A stretch of DNA of 64,000 bases from positions 1,488,001-1,552,000 of the forward strand of contig CP091735.1 in NCBI GenBank assembly GCA_022010015.1. The letters are read 5' to 3'. The position numbers and the translations under genes were made by a program. The stretch is from Clostridium sp. (GTDB lineage: Bacteria; Bacillota_I; Bacilli_A; Acholeplasmatales; Anaeroplasmataceae). Below, one piece after another: positions 62,775 through 64,000 of this stretch. A model generated the notes under the pieces. It ran no database searches and had not been told where the DNA came from. It was given only the letters and a program-made list of their open reading frames with translations. Each line of letters opens with the position of its first letter. Positions within the stretch are counted from its first letter, which is position 1.

Positions 62775-64000
62775 ATGAAGATAGATTATATGGAAAAAAA
62801 GCACAGGAATATTATCCTAGTGCTTTAAAAATTACTTGAAAAAAATTAATTAGCTTTAAAACTATTTTTGGATAAGTATGATCCAAATAGCGATGCACCA
62901 TTTGGTGTTGAAAATAAAAAAAGGCTTTAAATTATTTATTAGAGTCTGCTAAAAAAATGATGGCTTTGAAGTTAAAAAAATGTTGATAATTATGCAGGAC
63001 ATATAGAATTTGGTAATAGTAATGGTGAAATTGTTGGTATTTTAGGACATTTGGATGTTGTACCAACAAAGGGCCAAAATTGGGAGAGTAATCCCTTTAT
63101 ATTAACCAAAAGAGATGGAAAACTATATGCTAGAGGAAGTGAAGATGATAAGGGGCCACTTGTTGCCTCTTATATTGCTTTTAAAAAAATTATAAAGGAT
63201 TTAAAGCTTCCTGTAAGCAAGCGTGCAAGATTAATTTTTTTGGTTGTGATGTGGAATCTGGCTCACGTTGTCTTACTCATTATTTTGAAAAAGAAATTAA
63301 GCCTGAAATTGGTTTTTCACCTGATGCTGAATTTCCTTTAATTTATGGAGAAAAAAATCAAATGCTTCATTTGATATAAAAAGGGAAAACTTGCAAATGA
63401 TGATATAATTTTTAGAATTTGTAAGTGGTGAACGCTATAATGTTGTTCCAGAAACAGCAAGGATGAAACTAAAAAAATTGATTTAACAAATGAATATTTA
63501 GCCTATCTTAAGGAAAAATAATTATCGTGGTGAAGTAAAGGATGGCTATTTATATGCTTATGGTATTGCTAGCCATGCAATGGTTCCTCAAAAAGGGATT
63601 AAATGCTAGCTTTATTCTATTTGAGTTTTTTTAAATAGGATTCATAAGACTAATTTATCTAATTATGTTTGTAAATATCTCACCTTTGATCCTTTTCGGT
63701 GAAAAAAATTAGGTATTAACATTTATGATGATAATATGAAGGAATTAACAATGAATGTGGGTGTTGTTAATATTTTTAAATAATGAATTCAAAATAGGTA
63801 TTAATTGTCGAATACCAGTTAACAATTATGACACCAAGCTTAAGGAATGTGTGGAAAAATCATTTAAATTAACTGATACTGATTATAGCTTTAATTTACT
63901 TGGATGCTCAAAGATTCATTATGTTGATCCTAATTCTGATTTAATTAAAACGCTTATGAATGCTTACCAGGAAATGACTGGTGATTATACTAATAAACCA
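62775..64000 (+). CDS. pepV: PepV-type dipeptidase (M20; frameshifted, cut by window end)
   Basis: Zinc dipeptidase. MKIDYMEKAQEYYPSALKLL, DPNSDAPFGVENKKAL, first metal ligand in LGHLDVVPTKGQNWESNPF, LYARGSEDDKGPLVASYIA, CDVESGSRC, and SPDAEFPLIYGEKN. About 400 of the expected ~470 residues lie in the window, and the last bases are still in frame with the family. At least eight homopolymer shifts. GAGGT lies just before the ATG. It follows ptsH by 10 bp. Confidence 0.9.

Noticed and set aside
1..64000. TGA recoded as tryptophan, as in Mycoplasma
   Set aside because: Conserved Trp positions use TGG (thioredoxin WATWCSPC, RecU, obg), and TGA ends several genes at the expected length.
1..64000. 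Genome-wide programmed frameshifting as the main explanation for broken genes
   Set aside because: The shifts hit structural genes without any common slippery-site plus stimulator layout, include +2 cases, and occur several times per gene. Over-called runs explain them more simply.
1..64000. CRISPR array, insertion sequence, integron or prophage
   Set aside because: No regularly spaced repeats, transposase or integrase motifs, terminal inverted repeats or phage structural genes were seen on either strand.

Overview
The window is very AT-rich and uses the standard bacterial code: TGG encodes Trp throughout and TGA acts as a stop. It looks like a low-GC Firmicute. Gene content fits a walled, potentially endospore-forming member of the Bacilli/Erysipelotrichia side of the phylum: a complete diaminopimelate (DAP) and lysine pathway, a class A penicillin-binding protein with RecU, the Firmicutes-type L21-Prp-L27 operon, an RNase J2-like protein, RarA, a lysine riboswitch, and several sporulation-type genes (CotY/CotZ-like coat protein, dipicolinate synthase subunit A, SpoVB-like flippase, YlbJ-like protein, FtsK/SpoIIIE-like protein). 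The species cannot be fixed from the window alone.

A dominating technical feature is that most conserved genes are interrupted by +1 or +2 shifts at A/T homopolymers. Runs of 7-8 are extremely common and runs of exactly 6 are rare. In genes whose sequence is predictable (L21, L27, YhcH, KduI) the run is 1-2 bases too long. I treat these as probable sequencing or assembly over-calls and annotate the restored genes from real start to real stop. Coordinates are those of the sequence as given, and any single broken gene could still be a true pseudogene.

Layout. 1-3000: end of an ABC permease, tRNA-Gln(CTG), small membrane proteins, a YlbJ-like gene, tRNA-Arg(TCT) with an 8-nt anticodon loop, and an unknown gene. 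3050-4600: a C-rich structured RNA and obg. 4650-9780: an operon for unsaturated uronate breakdown (eda, two kdgK paralogues, yhcH, kduI, kduD). 9870-12310: ketopantoate reductase and two membrane proteins. 12360-13440: rplU-prp-rpmA with a leader. 13460-17030: a membrane protein, and pbp-recU on the minus strand. 17200-22000: CBM20-like protein, dpaA, RNase J2-like protein, and an FtsK-like protein whose motor site is lost. 21980-25740: rarA, DUF421 protein, SpoVB-like flippase. 25900-29120: apt-relA-dtd. 29185-33990: an orphan protein followed by two tandem MacB-type ABC fusions. 34080-35940: a large unknown membrane protein.

36000-39860: rimO, HAD phosphatase, trmL, thioredoxin and thioredoxin reductase-like genes. 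39890-49230: divergent aminotransferase and the lysine-riboswitch operon lysA-dapF-dapA-dapB-dapH-asd-lysC-dapL, which together cover every step from aspartate to lysine by the acetylated route. 49320-54240: ATP-grasp ligase, tldD-tldE, a membrane protein. 54400-58200: trigger factor and Lon. 58290-61130: LysR regulator, RluA-type pseudouridine synthase, DUF1836 protein, SGNH-like protein. 61200-64000: small protein, CotY/Z coat protein, a membrane-anchored EIIB-like domain, HPr, and a PepV-type dipeptidase cut by the window end. I saw no CRISPR array, insertion sequence or prophage.
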